Shown here: piece by piece, positions 5,662 through 6,796 of the stretch
Numbering within the stretch: the stretch's first letter is position 1
Layout of the letters: each line of letters starts with the position of its first letter
Assembly: GCA_020724025.1 (NCBI GenBank)
Contig: DYHU01000215.1
Coordinates: forward strand, 1 to 6,796
DNA from: Syntrophorhabdus sp.
GTDB lineage: Bacteria > Desulfobacterota > BSN033 > UBA1163
Length of the DNA stretch: 6,796 nt
Direction: 5' to 3'
Position numbers and translations under genes: made by a program
Notes under the pieces: generated by a model
What the model saw: only the letters and a program-made list of their open reading frames with translations
The model's database searches: none
Told to the model about the DNA's origin: nothing

Positions 5662-6796
5662 ATGAAAAAGTTCAGTATCTTTACTAAAGCACTCGTTTTT
5701 GTGTCCATGTTGATAGCGGGGGCAGGGTTCTTCCTTGTCCCGTCTGCCAGGGCCCAAATCAGCGAACTCAGAATCGGCATCGGCATCGATGCCGATACCC
5801 TTAACCCGCAGGAGCAGACCACGACTCTGATTCAGAATATGTGCGATCTGGTCTACGACACTCTTTTTTATCAGACTCCGGATGGAAAACTGGAGCCAAG
5901 GCTGGCAACCAGCTACGAGGCGAGCAAGGACGGCCTGACCTACACCATTCGTTTAAGAAAAGGGGTCAAGTTCAGTGATGGGATCCCTTTTGACGCCAAG
6001 GCCCTCAAGATCACACTTGATCGGGCCATTGATCCGAAGATGCGGGTGCCCCTTCGTTTTGCCATTGCCATGATCAAGGAGGTGAAGATCGTCGATGACC
6101 ACACCGTCCGGATCGACCTCAAGTATCCATTTGCACCGTTCGTTCCCACACTCTCCTTGACCATCTGCAGTCCTATTTCACCGGCCGCTATCGAAAAATA
6201 TGGCGAGGACGTTCGTGCAAACCCTGTTGGCGCAGGGCCTTATATTCTCAAAGAGTGGGTGAAGGGTGATCGAATCGTGATGGTTCGTAATGAAAATTAT
6301 TACGGTCCCAAACCGACCGTTGCCAGGCTGACTTTCAAAATCATACCTGAGACAGCCACCCGTGAGGCCATGCTCAGGACAGGCCAGATCGATGTCTGTT
6401 ATAAACCATTGCCTTCCAATGTGGCCGCACTCAAGGCCGATCCCAACATCACGGTCGAAATGCCTCTCTCCACGAGGACGATCTTCATGGGATTGAACTA
6501 CAGAAAGGGCGTGACCCAGAACAAAATGGTCCGGCAGGCCTTCAACTATGCCGTAGATAAGAAGGCCATCGTCAGTAAGATTCTCTTTGATACGGCTGTT
6601 CCCATGGACGGGCCGGTGTCTTCGATCCTCTTTGGATATTATAAAATGGCGCACCAGTATGAATATAACCCTGAAAAAGCCAAAGAACTTCTGAAGAAGG
6701 CCAATTTCGACTTCAGTAAGACCGTGAGCATGCGGACACCCCAGGGCCGTTATCTTTTCGACCAGCAGGTATCCGAGGCCATCCAGGCTTATCTTC
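5662..6796 (+). CDS. ABC transporter substrate-binding protein, family 5 (peptide/nickel type), partial at the 3' end
   Basis: The frame is open from ATG 5662 to the window end, giving 378 residues of a protein that normally has about 500-550. AAAGGAGGAGAGAG (5649-5662) supplies the RBS. Residues 1-31 form a Sec signal peptide (MKKF, hydrophobic core, cleavage after SARA before Gln32), so the mature protein is periplasmic. Family 5 features are the opening LRIGIGIDADTLNP, VYDTLFYQTPDGKLEPRLATSYE-type binding lobe, LTYTIRLRKGVKFSDGIPFDAKAL, NPVGAGPYILKEW and MVRNENYYG, then VRQAFNYAVDKKAI and YNPEKAKELLKKA. There is no lipobox cysteine. Such proteins deliver peptides, glutathione, opines or nickel to DppBCDF-like complexes; permease genes would be expected just past the window. 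It is likely co-transcribed with the amidohydrolase. Confidence 0.92.
   Translation, partial: MKKFSIFTKALVFVSMLIAGAGFFLVPSARAQISELRIGIGIDADTLNPQEQTTTLIQNMCDLVYDTLFYQTPDGKLEPRLATSYEASKDGLTYTIRLRKGVKFSDGIPFDAKALKITLDRAIDPKMRVPLRFAIAMIKEVKIVDDHTVRIDLKYPFAPFVPTLSLTICSPISPAAIEKYGEDVRANPVGAGPYILKEWVKGDRIVMVRNENYYGPKPTVARLTFKIIPETATREAMLRTGQIDVCYKPLPSNVAALKADPNITVEMPLSTRTIFMGLNYRKGVTQNKMVRQAFNYAVDKKAIVSKILFDTAVPMDGPVSSILFGYYKMAHQYEYNPEKAKELLKKANFDFSKTVSMRTPQGRYLFDQQVSEAIQAYL

Overview
The window carries short intergenic palindromes, a REP/RAYT module, two MITE-like elements, a nickel-pincer LarA homologue, a metal-dependent amidohydrolase and the start of a peptide-type ABC substrate-binding protein. 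This mix suggests an uncultured, probably anaerobic Gram-negative bacterium, perhaps Desulfobacterota-like. That placement is inference from gene content and repeat style; no phylogenetic marker is present.

Left part (1-1000). The last 20 codons of a LivF-type ATPase end at 65 and are followed by a small palindrome. A small UPF0175-like, antitoxin-type gene ends at 333; its N-terminal codons seem to lie one frame away. A strong Shine-Dalgarno at 343-350 then has no gene behind it. A REP-associated tyrosine transposase (RAYT) occupies 417-943. It is a pseudogene, broken by an in-frame TAG and by a 5-bp tandem duplication, and it sits between REP sequences in opposite orientation.

Centre (1012-3917). 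A gene for an exported protein with two isochorismatase-like domains begins behind a strong RBS just after the right REP. By motif alignment both domains lack the Asp, Lys and Cys catalytic triad, which marks it as a likely double pseudoenzyme. About 320 bp follow, with a full REP, a terminator-like hairpin and a truncated REP. Next is a LarA/DUF2088 gene whose cofactor-anchoring residues are intact but whose substrate-pocket residues appear changed.

Right part (3918-6796). A 493-bp gene-free stretch holds a MITE-like element with imperfect terminal inverted repeats, a heptanucleotide tandem array (consensus TGAACAA), and a second MITE-like element with perfect 15-bp ends. The amidohydrolase (imidazolonepropionase / Xaa-Pro dipeptidase-like) starts at a GTG behind GGAGG. 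It is followed 51 bp later by a family 5 substrate-binding protein that runs off the window. These two probably form a transcription unit for uptake and hydrolysis of small peptides or related amides. Any functional link to the LarA homologue or the exported protein is open.
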